Assembly: GCA_945862165.1 (NCBI GenBank)
Contig: CAMAXI010000001.1
Location: 496,001-560,000, forward strand
Length of the DNA: 64,000 nt
Source: Chryseobacterium gleum
Lineage (GTDB): Bacteria > Bacteroidota > Bacteroidia > Flavobacteriales_D > Crocinitomicaceae
Reading direction: 5' to 3'
How positions within the stretch are numbered: the stretch's first letter is position 1; each line of letters starts with the position of its first letter. This document shows, in pieces, positions 1 through 8,101 of the stretch. The position numbers were made by a program, and so were the translations under genes. The notes under the pieces are model-generated. The model ran no database searches. It was not told the DNA's origin and worked only from the letters and a program-made list of their open reading frames with translations.

Positions 1-378
1 TGGGCAGTACACGCAATCGGTCACGAATTAACGGTATTCTTTGGAATCGATCACGCACGAACGTTAGCAATCATCGCGCCGAGTCATTATCGCTACAACT
101 TCGAAGCCAAAAAAGTAAAACTTGCACAATGCGCAGAACGCGTTTTCAACATACACACAGGCTCAATCGAAGAAAAAGCAGTGGCATGCATCGAACAATT
201 CGAACAATTCTTCCACAAACTAGGAATTCAAACCAAACTTTCCGAATACACAGAAGAGTATTTAGGAACAGCAGAACGCATCGAAGCGAGGTTTACAGAA
301 AGAGGAATGCTTGGATTAGGGGAACATAAAAACATTACCCCAAGCGACGTTAGACAAATTGTAAGTATGAGCTATTGA
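1..378 (+). CDS. yqhD: NADPH-dependent iron-containing alcohol dehydrogenase, C-terminal part (partial)
   Basis: The reading frame is open from the first base and ends at TGA 376-378, so the N-terminus lies outside the window. The 125 visible residues match the C-terminal helical domain of the YqhD/butanol-dehydrogenase branch of group III Fe-dependent alcohol dehydrogenases. WAVHAIGHELT carries one metal-ligand histidine, GIDHART a second, and the end reads GMLGLGEHKNITPSD, as in E. coli YqhD. The family reduces short-chain and lipid-derived aldehydes with NADPH in the cytoplasm, using a Zn/Fe centre; its NAD(P) domain is upstream and not visible. It is followed by a dispersed intergenic repeat and then convergent genes. 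Confidence 0.88.
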   Translation, partial: WAVHAIGHELTVFFGIDHARTLAIIAPSHYRYNFEAKKVKLAQCAERVFNIHTGSIEEKAVACIEQFEQFFHKLGIQTKLSEYTEEYLGTAERIEARFTERGMLGLGEHKNITPSDVRQIVSMSY

Positions 379-423
379 TCCTTCCTTTCAACAAGCTCAA
401 GGTAAACTAAGCTCAGGAACCAT
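379..423. repeat. Dispersed intergenic repeat, copy A
   Basis: This 45-bp stretch begins right after the yqhD stop and matches 47115-47159 at 42 of 45 positions. Its core has the form of the CTTCGACAAGCTCAGGAACC-type element that is scattered between genes in many Bacteroidota. Shorter relatives lie at 43837-43854 and 47083-47102. No coding function is apparent. Confidence 0.75.
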
Positions 424-457
424 AGCAATGAGTGAAGAGTGATGGAAGTGACGGAGG

Positions 458-1429
458 TTAACTCTTTACAAAATCACTTACTAAATAAGCTAAGGCCTTA
501 CCCACAATCGCTTCTTCGTGTTCATTTTTAGGAGCAGCTTCTGGCAAATGTAAGTAAGCTGCTTTTTTTGATTTTGCACATTTTATCACATATTTTCTAG
601 CCTCCTCCAAACTAAAACCAGATGGAGTAAACGCACTTGACGGCATATCAATAATTGCATCCATATCCAACTCAACACCCAAAGAAACATCCGATATCTG
701 ACGTAAAACATCTTCAATATCTACTATAAAATCTCGTTCTCCCGTTAAATACTCTTCAAAAAAGGTTACATAACATTCTTTCTCTGCTAAACGCTCTAAC
801 ATCGACTGACTATTATATTGCTGATGCAATCCTAGCACAGCATAATTCGCCAACCAACCTTCTTGCATTGCATATGAAAACGAATTTCCACTATGTCTTC
901 CTTCCAACGGTCTAAAGTCAGCATGCGGATCACAGTTCACTACATTTATTGCAGCGCCTTGAACTAGCGAACAAGCTTTTATTAAGGAATAGGCATTATT
1001 ATGCCCACCACCTACTAAAATAGGAACCAACCCCCTTTCATATATAGGAACCAACAGCGAGACTAATAAATCATCCAACTCTTCTACACCTTTTCTCAAA
1101 GCACCCAACTCATCAATAACTAAATTGACTCTCACCTCCCCCATCAACAACACTTCTTCTCCTGAAAGAAAAGAATTCGATTGCATATTTAAAAAGCGTT
1201 TTAAAAAGCAAGCGTACCCAGCATCAGAACCAGACAATCCTAAATTTGCACGTGGACCAACATCTTCTTTCACTCCCAAGACTACATATTTTCCAGTAAA
1301 ATTTTCCAAATCGCTATAAACAGCAACTTTTTCTCCCAATTTCACCTCCCCATCACGCAGAGAAACATAAGACAGGATTGAATCTTTAGTTGTTGGCACA
1401 AAGGAAAAATTATTGTTAATTGAATTCAT
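458..1429 (-). CDS. hutG: Formimidoylglutamase-like arginase-family hydrolase
   Basis: A 323-aa protein of the ureohydrolase (arginase/agmatinase/formimidoylglutamase) superfamily. The binuclear Mn-binding motifs are present in order: GGGHN near residue 140, NCDPHADFR near 167 and ELDMDAI near 250. The N-terminal segment with EDVGPRANLG and a FLNMQ-type motif resembles Bacteroidota proteins annotated as formimidoylglutamase, the last step of histidine breakdown, releasing formamide and glutamate. It lies 13 bp downstream of a thioesterase gene in the same direction and is probably co-transcribed with it. No other hut gene is visible, so the substrate is inferred from family resemblance; agmatinase or another ureohydrolase activity remains possible. 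Confidence 0.72.
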   Translation of the reverse strand: MNSINNNFSFVPTTKDSILSYVSLRDGEVKLGEKVAVYSDLENFTGKYVVLGVKEDVGPRANLGLSGSDAGYACFLKRFLNMQSNSFLSGEEVLLMGEVRVNLVIDELGALRKGVEELDDLLVSLLVPIYERGLVPILVGGGHNNAYSLIKACSLVQGAAINVVNCDPHADFRPLEGRHSGNSFSYAMQEGWLANYAVLGLHQQYNSQSMLERLAEKECYVTFFEEYLTGERDFIVDIEDVLRQISDVSLGVELDMDAIIDMPSSAFTPSGFSLEEARKYVIKCAKSKKAAYLHLPEAAPKNEHEEAIVGKALAYLVSDFVKS

Positions 1430-1442
1430 TTCATCAAATAGA

Positions 1443-1859
1443 TTAAACTTTATATTCTTCCATTAACTTTAAAAAAGCTTCCGGTGGAGCAATTGGACGC
1501 ATCGTTTCTTTAGACACAAAAACCAAGGTAGTAGTAGCAACCGAAATCAATTTGCCGTCCTCATTATTAATCTCATACTCAAAATAAAGTCTAGGCCCTT
1601 TCAATAAAACAATTTTGGTTGTAATTGTTAACAAGTCATCATAATACGCAGGAGAAAGATAACGCACCTGAAAATCCAACACAGGCAACATAAATCCATC
1701 TTCTTCCATTGCGCGATAACTCATTCCAAAAGCACGCAAAGCCTCCACTCTCCCAACTTCAAAATATTGCGCATAATTACCATAATAACAATACCCCATT
1801 TGATCAGTTTCTCCGTATCTTACACGAATTTCAGTGGTTTGCGAAAAATTTATTTCCAT
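1443..1859 (-). CDS. Acyl-CoA thioesterase, YbgC/FadM-type hot-dog fold
   Basis: A 138-aa protein of typical length for the 4-hydroxybenzoyl-CoA thioesterase-like family. The N-terminal motif RVRYGETDQMGYCYYGNY contains the catalytic Asp in the D-Q-M-G-x-xYY setting of this family, followed by the helix EVGRVEALRAFG. The rest is the alternating beta pattern of a single hot-dog domain. It hydrolyses an acyl-CoA or acyl-ACP thioester in the cytoplasm; the chain preference cannot be read from sequence. It is the first gene of a two-gene minus-strand unit with the arginase-family gene and is divergent from dnaA across a 266-bp gap. Confidence 0.88.
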   Translation of the reverse strand: MEINFSQTTEIRVRYGETDQMGYCYYGNYAQYFEVGRVEALRAFGMSYRAMEEDGFMLPVLDFQVRYLSPAYYDDLLTITTKIVLLKGPRLYFEYEINNEDGKLISVATTTLVFVSKETMRPIAPPEAFLKLMEEYKV

Positions 1860-2015
1860 AGATAATTGATTAATAATCTAACATATACAAGTCAACATTA
1901 TAAAACTACCAAAGAAACAAGCACAAAAATTTCAAAGTCTATTTTTTATTTTTAACAAGTAAAAAAAAGTTAAAAGTCAATAGTGAAATGATTTTTTTTT
2001 AAACTTTATTATCCC

Positions 2016-2023
2016 AATCTTTG
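2016..2023 (+). promoter_or_regulatory. Candidate -7 box of the dnaA promoter
   Basis: AATCTTTG matches the Bacteroidota -7 consensus TAnnTTTG at 7 of 8 positions and lies about 100 bp before the dnaA ATG. No clear TTTG -33 element sits at the usual spacing. The adjoining TTATCCCAA (2009-2017) matches the DnaA box TTATCCACA at 7 of 9 positions and might serve autoregulation. The rest of the 266-bp gap is AT-rich with no gene. Confidence 0.35.
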
Positions 2024-2125
2024 TACTGTAGCAAACTACATAAACTACTTACCTGAAAAACAATGTTTTACAAAGGTAAAAAGTTTTAAACAACAAAAAG
2101 TAAAAACTTACATTAAATTTATACA

Positions 2126-3556
2126 ATGAACACAGATCACGAAGGGGCTTGGGGAAAATGTTTAAAGGTTATAAAAGATAATATTGCATTAAATTCTTAT
2201 AATACATGGTTCGTTCCAATCGTACCAGTTAAGTTAGACAACGATGTATTAACTATTCAAGTACCTTCTCATTTTTTCTATGAGTGGCTAGAAGAGCATT
2301 ATATTGTTTTATTAAAAAAAGTAATTAAACGCGTTATCGGAAACGAAGGCCGTTTGGAATACTCTATTGTTATGGAAAATAACAAGGGAAATAAAAATCC
2401 GTACACCGTTAAACTTCCGACTTCTAATAATACATCGGTTAAAAATTCACCTGTTAGTGTTCCCCTAAACATTAATGAGAATCAAATTCGTAATCCCTTC
2501 ATCATTCCAGGATTAAAGAAATTGAACGTAGAATCTAATCTGAATCCAGCCTATTCTTTCGAGAATTTCGTAGAAGGAGATTGCAACCGTTTAGCACGTT
2601 CCGCAGGTTATGCAGTAGCAAACAAACCTGGAGGAACAGCTTTCAATCCGTTATTAATTTACGGTGGTGTTGGTTTAGGGAAAACACATTTAGCGCACGC
2701 AATTGGCATTAGCATCAAAGAAAAATACCCTAACAAAACGGTATTATACGTTGGTTCCGAGAAATTTGCGCACCAATTTATTGATGCTATCAAACAAGAA
2801 TCTATCAACGATTTTATACACTTCTATCAAATGGTTGATGTATTGATTATCGATGATGTACAATTCTTTGCTGGCAAAACGAAAACAATGGATGTATTCT
2901 TCTCTGTTTTCAACCACTTACACCAAAACGGCAAACAAATTATCTTAACATCCGATAAACCACCAGTAGAAATGCAAGACATGGAGCAACGCCTTCTATC
3001 TCGTTTCAAATGGGGATTATCTGCTGATTTATCTACACCAGATTTAGAAACGCGTATCGCTATCTTACAGAAAAAAATGTACGGTAATGGTATCGAACTT
3101 CCAAACGAAGTGGTTGAATATTTAGCATATAGCATTAACACAAACATCCGTGAAATGGAAGGTGCTTGGACTTCTTTATTGGCTCAAGCTTCTTTAAACA
3201 AAAAAGCAATCACTTTGGATCTTGCGAAACAAATGATTGACAAATTTGTTAAAAACACTTCCCGTGAAATTTCGATTGACTACATCCAAAAAGTAGTATG
3301 TGATTATTTCAACCTTCCAATGGAAATCTTGAAATCTAAAACACGTAAACGCGAAGTGGTTCAAGCAAGACAAATCTCTATGTTCTTCTCTAAAAAGATG
3401 ACAAAGGCCTCTCTTGCAAGTATCGGAGCACATTGTGGCGGAAAAGATCACGCAACAGTACTTCACGCATGCAGAACGGTAACTAACCTTTCTGAAACAG
3501 ACAAACAATTCAAAGTTTACCTCGCAGATTTAGAGAAAAAACTTTCTATTCAATAA
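2126..3556 (+). CDS. dnaA: Chromosomal replication initiator protein DnaA
   Basis: A 476-aa protein with the four-domain DnaA layout. Domain I (about 1-80) begins with WGKCLKVIKDNI and includes NTWFVPIVP. A polar linker follows. The AAA+ domain (about 135-345) has Walker A GGVGLGKTHL near residue 180 and Walker B VLIIDDVQF near 238. The C-terminal DNA-binding domain carries the DnaA signature GGKDHATVLHAC near 440. It binds DnaA boxes and opens the origin in an ATP-dependent way. The gene stands alone, followed at once by a strong hairpin terminator. Neither dnaN nor a cluster of DnaA boxes lies next to it, as is common in Bacteroidota, where dnaA position does not mark oriC reliably. Confidence 0.98.
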   Translation: MNTDHEGAWGKCLKVIKDNIALNSYNTWFVPIVPVKLDNDVLTIQVPSHFFYEWLEEHYIVLLKKVIKRVIGNEGRLEYSIVMENNKGNKNPYTVKLPTSNNTSVKNSPVSVPLNINENQIRNPFIIPGLKKLNVESNLNPAYSFENFVEGDCNRLARSAGYAVANKPGGTAFNPLLIYGGVGLGKTHLAHAIGISIKEKYPNKTVLYVGSEKFAHQFIDAIKQESINDFIHFYQMVDVLIIDDVQFFAGKTKTMDVFFSVFNHLHQNGKQIILTSDKPPVEMQDMEQRLLSRFKWGLSADLSTPDLETRIAILQKKMYGNGIELPNEVVEYLAYSINTNIREMEGAWTSLLAQASLNKKAITLDLAKQMIDKFVKNTSREISIDYIQKVVCDYFNLPMEILKSKTRKREVVQARQISMFFSKKMTKASLASIGAHCGGKDHATVLHACRTVTNLSETDKQFKVYLADLEKKLSIQ

Positions 3557-3560
3557 TACT

Positions 3561-3590
3561 AAAACCACCTTTCGAGGTGGTTTTCTTTTA
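3561..3590 (+). terminator. Rho-independent terminator of dnaA
   Basis: AAAACCACC and GGTGGTTTT form a perfect stem around a TTTCGA loop, followed by a T-rich tract, 5 bp after the dnaA stop. Confidence 0.88.
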
Positions 3591-3601
3591 TACACCTAGT
3601 T

Positions 3602-4216
3602 GTGCATAATCCACACTCATACCAAACACTCGAAACGCTCTCGGAAGGACTCTACAAAGAAAAAGGTTCCAAATTTATTGGTTATGCCATTCCTTGTCGC
3701 TCGGAAGAAGAAGCGAAACTTCATCTGATAGAGTGGAAAAAAATGCACCACCAAGCACGACACCTCTGTTATGCCTATAGTTTTGGCGTTGGAAACTATG
3801 TCACACGGGCTAACGACGATGGAGAACCAAACAACAGCGCAGGCGCTCCAATCTTAGGTCAAATTCAATCCTTTGAACTCACAAACGTTCTGATAGGAGT
3901 CATTCGCTACTTTGGCGGAACAAAATTAGGGGTCGGTGGACTCATACACGCCTACCGTGCAGCAGCAAAAGAAGCGATCGAAGCAGGAAACATCATCCAA
4001 AAAGAATTGGAAGAAACCCTTCAAATCACATTCAATTACCCACAACTCCCTGCAATTATGGGATTAATCAAAACTACAAACGCTAAAGTAATATTACAAG
4101 ACTTTCAATTAGATTGTAACCTGGAAATTTGTATCCCTTTAGCACAAAGCGAAAAATTGAAAGTACTTTTACACGAAATCGAAAACACCGAAATACATTC
4201 AAAAGGAATCTATTAA
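3602..4216 (+). CDS. yigZ: YigZ/IMPACT family protein (UPF0029)
   Basis: A 204-aa protein of normal family length. The N-terminal UPF0029 domain (about 1-120) contains GSKFIGYAIPC, the SDDGEP-like motif NDDGEPNNSAGAPILGQI and RYFGGTKLGVGGLIHAY, all diagnostic. A smaller C-terminal domain follows. The family is widely conserved, and its eukaryotic relative IMPACT acts in GCN2 signalling; the bacterial role is unclear. I chose GTG at 3602 because no ATG occurs before the conserved domain. The stop codon overlaps the ATG of the next gene by one base (TAATG), indicating a translationally coupled pair with the M42 peptidase. Confidence 0.9.
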   Translation: MHNPHSYQTLETLSEGLYKEKGSKFIGYAIPCRSEEEAKLHLIEWKKMHHQARHLCYAYSFGVGNYVTRANDDGEPNNSAGAPILGQIQSFELTNVLIGVIRYFGGTKLGVGGLIHAYRAAAKEAIEAGNIIQKELEETLQITFNYPQLPAIMGLIKTTNAKVILQDFQLDCNLEICIPLAQSEKLKVLLHEIENTEIHSKGIY

Positions 4217-5139
4217 TGAAACTATTAAAACAATTAACCGCCATACAAGGTGCCTCAAGCGATGAAAGTAAAATCGCGAAATTCATCTTAAATTATATCG
4301 ACAAAAACCAAGCAGACTGGAAAGTACAACCTACCATTTATGCGGATGAACAATTCCAAGACAATATCATCCTTGTTTTCGGCAAGCCACGAACTGCAAT
4401 TTACGCGCACATGGACACGATTGGATTTAGCGTAAGTTATGACAACCAACTCGTTAAAATCGGCGGTCCAGACATTGAAGACGGCATGCAATTAGTCGGA
4501 AGTGATAGTCAAGGGAAAATTGAAACCGAATTAATGCTCATCGAACAAGAAAACGCGCGACCAATCTACAAATGTGTATTTCCAAGAACAATCGATCGTG
4601 GAACCATACTTACCTACAAACCAAACTTTAGAGAAACCGACACAACCGTTCAATCCCCTTATTTAGATAACCGTTTGGGCGTTTGGTCAGCCTTGAGGGT
4701 CGCTGAGACCCTAGAAAACGGAGCAATCGTTTTTGGAACCTACGAAGAACACGGAGGAAATTCCGTTGGATTTTGCGCGAAGTTTTTATACGATAATTAC
4801 CAAGTACGTCAAGCGTTAATTTCCGACATTACTTGGGTTACTGACTACGTACAACAAGGGAATGGTGTAGCCATTTCCATGCGCGACAGTATGTTACCAC
4901 GAAGAACGTACCTCAACAAAATCATCGATCTCGCTAAAAAATCAAAGATTGACTTTCAACTCGAAGTAGAATCTGCAGGAGGAAGCGATGGAAGTTCACT
5001 TCAAAAATCAGATATACTAATTGACTGGTGTTTTATTGGAGCCGCTGAGGACAACGTACACACACCCAATGAAATTGTTGCGAAGTATGATATCATGTGC
5101 ATGGTGGAATTGTATGGATATTTGATGAGGAAGTTGTAG
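4216..5139 (+). CDS. M42 family metallopeptidase
   Basis: A 307-aa protein. The start at 4216 gives the N-terminus MKLLKQLTAIQGASSDE, the usual M42/M20 opening, and overlaps the upstream stop; the frame upstream to 4129 is not part of the protein. Metal-site motifs appear in order: IYAHMDTIGF (His and Asp ligands), SPYLDNRLGVW (bridging Asp), YEEHGG (catalytic Glu pair), SDITWVTD and the C-terminal EDNVHTPNEIV His. M42 enzymes are cobalt/zinc aminopeptidases or endoglucanase-like peptidases of the cytoplasm. It is somewhat short for the family (often about 350 aa), mainly in the inserted dimerisation domain. Translation is probably coupled to yigZ. Confidence 0.82.
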   Translation: MKLLKQLTAIQGASSDESKIAKFILNYIDKNQADWKVQPTIYADEQFQDNIILVFGKPRTAIYAHMDTIGFSVSYDNQLVKIGGPDIEDGMQLVGSDSQGKIETELMLIEQENARPIYKCVFPRTIDRGTILTYKPNFRETDTTVQSPYLDNRLGVWSALRVAETLENGAIVFGTYEEHGGNSVGFCAKFLYDNYQVRQALISDITWVTDYVQQGNGVAISMRDSMLPRRTYLNKIIDLAKKSKIDFQLEVESAGGSDGSSLQKSDILIDWCFIGAAEDNVHTPNEIVAKYDIMCMVELYGYLMRKL

Positions 5140-5239
5140 GGAGAGTGAGTAAACAACGAATTGAACTACTTTATTTTTTAATTGTAATTAAATAACTCTA
5201 CTCAAAAATTATTTTGGCAACTTTTTTTTGAATACTATC

Positions 5240-5276
5240 AAAAGTCGAAAGTAAACTTAATCTACTTTCGACTTTT
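5240..5276. repeat. Inverted repeat of the AAAGTCGAAAGT type between convergent genes
   Basis: AAAAGTCGAAAGTA (5240-5253) and TACTTTCGACTTTT (5263-5276) are perfect 14-bp inverted arms around a 9-nt loop. The site lies between the M42 peptidase and the convergent CDGSH gene and could form a two-way transcription stop, although no clean T-run follows. The same dodecamer recurs in tandem at 45269-45300, inside the start of a coding region. Confidence 0.7.
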
Positions 5277-5300
5277 AACTTTAATTTCTAATCTTTCGAT

Positions 5301-5540
5301 CTACAAACTCTTATGCGCTCCATCACAATATGGAGGATTCGAAGTTTGTTTACATGTACACAAAGCAATTTTCTTAGCTTCTTCTAAAGAGAAAATTTGA
5401 GGTGTAAAATCCGAACCTTTGTGCGCTCCATTACAAAACGGTTGATTATCCGATAATCCACATGTACACCATGCGTAGTTTTTCCCTGCCTCTGCATCTA
5501 TCAATACTGGAGCATTTCCAGCTACTTTTCCTTTTTCCAT
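5301..5540 (-). CDS. Double CDGSH iron-sulfur protein
   Basis: A 79-aa protein made of two CDGSH zinc-finger-like motifs. The first is WCTCGLSDNQPFCNGAHK (about 24-41) and the second ALCTCKQTSNPPYCDGAHK (about 58-76). Each has the C-x-C...C-x3-H ligand set that holds a 2Fe-2S cluster in mitoNEET-type proteins. The first motif has Asn in place of the Asp of CDGSH. It is likely a small cytoplasmic redox or cluster-transfer protein of unknown partner. It is a single gene, convergent with the M42 peptidase and divergent from a DUF2007 gene. Confidence 0.88.
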   Translation of the reverse strand: MEKGKVAGNAPVLIDAEAGKNYAWCTCGLSDNQPFCNGAHKGSDFTPQIFSLEEAKKIALCTCKQTSNPPYCDGAHKSL

Positions 5541-5614
5541 AGTTCCTGTTTTTTGTCAATATAACTAGAAATAATGACTAATTTTATTAATTAACACACA
5601 TATTAAATCAAACC

Positions 5615-6019
5615 ATGAATCTCATAACGCTAAAAACCTTCGACAACAGCATCGATGCTAATATGCTTCGTTGTCAATTGGAATTGGAGGGAATTCAAAG
5701 TTATTTGAAAGATGAAAACACCATAACAACAAACCCGTTGTACAACATAGCACTTGGCGGAATCAAACTTCAAGTAATCGAACAAGATTATCCAAAAGCA
5801 AAAGCTTATTTAACAGATCTAGAAAACACGCCGTACACCAACCAAAACAACGAAATCATTTCATGCCCTTCGTGTAAATCAAGGAACATCCAAGCTGGTT
5901 TCGCATCCTACAAAAACATTACAGGAATACTTTCCTTACTAACTGCATTCGTATTTATGATTTTTCCTTTCTACAACAAAAAGGTATATAAATGCAAGGT
6001 ATGCGACCTCGAATTCTAG
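5615..6019 (+). CDS. DUF2007 / zinc-ribbon membrane protein
   Basis: A 134-aa protein with three parts. The N-terminal DUF2007 (signal-transducing-protein-like) domain spans about residues 1-70 and has the family pattern of a short alpha-beta fold starting LKTFDNSIDANMLRCQLE. A zinc ribbon follows, with CPSC near 89 and CKVC near 127. One hydrophobic helix (about residues 103-122) lies between the two Cys pairs. The family is common in Bacteroidota and of unknown function. The DUF1569 gene follows 33 bp downstream in the same direction. Confidence 0.72.
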   Translation: MNLITLKTFDNSIDANMLRCQLELEGIQSYLKDENTITTNPLYNIALGGIKLQVIEQDYPKAKAYLTDLENTPYTNQNNEIISCPSCKSRNIQAGFASYKNITGILSLLTAFVFMIFPFYNKKVYKCKVCDLEF

Positions 6020-6052
6020 TAACACCTAAAACTGAAACAAAAATTAAAATCT

Positions 6053-6505
6053 ATGAAAAATATTTTTACTACTGAAACTACAAATGAAATAATTGCTCGT
6101 ATCAACTCTTTAACGAATGAAACGCAAGCATTATGGGGTAAAATGCATGTCGCACAAATGTTAGCGCATTGCAGTGTAAGTTATGAAACTATCTATACTA
6201 ACAAACACCCAAAACCAAACGCATTTGTTAAATTTATTTTGAAAAATTTCATTAAGAAATATATTGTAAATGAAAAGCCTTACAAAAAAAGCAGTCAAAC
6301 CGCACCTTATTTTATCATTGCAGATGAACGAGATTTTGAAGCAGAAAAGAAAAAATTAATAGATTACATTCTTAAAACTCAAGAATTAGGAGAAAATGCA
6401 TTTGAAGGAAAAGAATCTGTTTCTTTTGGATCGATGACTAAAAATGAATGGAATAATATGCTTTACAAACATTTAGACCATCACCTAAGTCAATTTGGTG
6501 CTTAA
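6053..6505 (+). CDS. DUF1569 (DinB-like) protein
   Basis: A 150-aa protein. The segment ALWGKMHVAQMLAHC (about 27-41) and the C-terminal HLDHHLSQFG give the His pattern of the DinB/YfiT-like four-helix bundle, matching DUF1569. Related proteins bind a divalent metal and some act as thiol-dependent transferases, but no substrate can be inferred here. Likely cytoplasmic, with no signal peptide. It may share a transcript with the preceding DUF2007 gene. Confidence 0.75.
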   Translation: MKNIFTTETTNEIIARINSLTNETQALWGKMHVAQMLAHCSVSYETIYTNKHPKPNAFVKFILKNFIKKYIVNEKPYKKSSQTAPYFIIADERDFEAEKKKLIDYILKTQELGENAFEGKESVSFGSMTKNEWNNMLYKHLDHHLSQFGA

Positions 6506-6572
6506 CCTAAATTCTATTAGATGTTCTAAATTCCCATAATGGAAAGAAAATCCAATAGATATATAAAAGGTA

Positions 6573-7937
6573 TTATTCGAAGGTTATTGGGAAAATAGCC
6601 TCACTAAGATTCACATCGTAAATATTATAATTACACTGCATTTCGTCCAGTGTTATACCTGCCATCATCGCACGATTTAAAGCTTTGTAATACTGAAAAT
6701 GGGTATCATCATTTACCGTATTAATAGAAACACCTAAATTAACAGGCTTTGACCAACTACCCCCCGTATTTTGCGTAACATACACATCATATCCACCCAT
6801 ACCTTTATGCCCGTCTGAACTGAAGAACAAATATTTACCATCCGATGTCAAAAACGGAGTAGTTTCTCTTCGTAAAGAATTCACATGTGCAGGCATCGGA
6901 ATTGCTTCCCCCCACTTTTTACCTTCTTTGCGAACGATAAACAAATCCATCGAACTAGCCTCCCCATTTCTATCGGATACAAAAACCATCATTGATCCAT
7001 CCGCAGTTAAAGTTGCCGAACCATCATAATAAGAAGTATTAATCGATTCGTTATTAATAATTTTTGGTTTTGACCATTTGCCCGCTTTAAAATCTACCTC
7101 ACAAATATCTGAACTTTCTGTTTGCGTTTCCAAATCTGTTTGCGTGGTATTCAATGTCAACAAAGCATGGGTAGCATCCTCATTCACATACGTAAAAGTC
7201 TCAAAACCTGGTCCATTCAACTTATCAACTTTATTGGTAATACTATCCCACATTTTAAATTGCTCATTCCATTTTGCACGATAGATATCTTCAAAAAACT
7301 GCTCGTCATCAGGGTTTTTCATCCCCCCAGTTGTATTATTCTTTCGTGCAGCAAAAAATAAAGTAGTACCATTTTGGGTCAACACTGGTGCGTATTCGTT
7401 GAACTCTGTATTTACATCCCCTGGAACTAATTTACGTGCAAAAGGTTTGTTTTGAACAATCTCCGCTTTCGCAAACTTACATTCCTCCATTTTATCCCAT
7501 ACATGTAAGTCTTCGGCACGTTGCTTAGATAATTCATTTAAAGCGCGACCATAATTAGCTAACGCAGAATCTAATAATCCATTTTGATGGTAACATCTAC
7601 CTAACAACTCGTGTAAATCAGCATCTACTTCTTTATCTTTTCTACGGGCAGATTCAATGTGTTTCAAAGCCATCGTAAAATTATTTAAACGGAAATAAGA
7701 TAATGCTACCCAATAGGAAGCCTTCCAAGATTCAGGGTCTTTCAACTCTGCCTGTTTAAACATCGCTAAAGCCTCTTTGATATGACCGTCAGAATAATAA
7801 TGTTTTGCTTCTTCAACTATTAAAGTAGCTGCTGTTTTTTGCGCTAAATTAGAAGTGGTATCTGGGGGGGTAATCTTAGAGAATGCAGAAACTGTCCCAA
7901 CTAAAAAAAATGAAAATAAAATTGCGTAAAACTTCAT
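6573..7937 (-). CDS. Secreted TPR and PD40 beta-propeller protein
   Basis: A 454-aa protein with an N-terminal signal peptide (YAILFSFFLVGTVSAFS). TPR helices cover about residues 36-150 (SDGHIKEALAMFKQAELKDP, FRLNNFTMALKHIESARR). PD40/WD40-like beta strands follow, with recurring phrases such as LTQNGTTLFFAAR, LTADGSMMVFVSDRNG and LTSDGKYLFFSSDGHKGMGGYDVY. This is the TPR-plus-propeller front half of PorE-type T9SS proteins, but it lacks the carboxypeptidase-regulatory and OmpA domains, so peptidoglycan binding is not expected. Probably periplasmic or outer-membrane associated; function unknown. Monocistronic, divergent from purB. Confidence 0.75.
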   Translation of the reverse strand: MKFYAILFSFFLVGTVSAFSKITPPDTTSNLAQKTAATLIVEEAKHYYSDGHIKEALAMFKQAELKDPESWKASYWVALSYFRLNNFTMALKHIESARRKDKEVDADLHELLGRCYHQNGLLDSALANYGRALNELSKQRAEDLHVWDKMEECKFAKAEIVQNKPFARKLVPGDVNTEFNEYAPVLTQNGTTLFFAARKNNTTGGMKNPDDEQFFEDIYRAKWNEQFKMWDSITNKVDKLNGPGFETFTYVNEDATHALLTLNTTQTDLETQTESSDICEVDFKAGKWSKPKIINNESINTSYYDGSATLTADGSMMVFVSDRNGEASSMDLFIVRKEGKKWGEAIPMPAHVNSLRRETTPFLTSDGKYLFFSSDGHKGMGGYDVYVTQNTGGSWSKPVNLGVSINTVNDDTHFQYYKALNRAMMAGITLDEMQCNYNIYDVNLSEAIFPITFE

Positions 7938-8071
7938 ATAATTATACTAAAATTTTTGAAATATAAAATTAGATAAAATAGCTAATAACTAACTGCTCAT
8001 GGCCTTAAGGAAAGCAAGAAGTTATACACAAATAATTGCTTAAAACAGAAAAGTGTACCGAGATGAATTCG

Positions 8072-8079
8072 TATCTTTG
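8072..8079 (+). promoter_or_regulatory. -7 promoter box of purB
   Basis: TATCTTTG is an exact TAnnTTTG match 22 bp before the purB ATG, giving a leader of about 17 nt. No convincing -33 TTTG was found. Confidence 0.65.
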
Positions 8080-8101
8080 CACTTCAATAATATAAAATAC
8101 T

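Noticed and set aside
1860-2125. Replication origin beside dnaA
   Set aside because: Only one weak DnaA-box match (7 of 9) was found and no cluster or AT-rich unwinding region stands out from the AT-rich background.
4129-4215. Upstream extension of the M42 peptidase to 4129
   Set aside because: It lies wholly inside yigZ in another frame, while ATG 4216 gives the normal family N-terminus.
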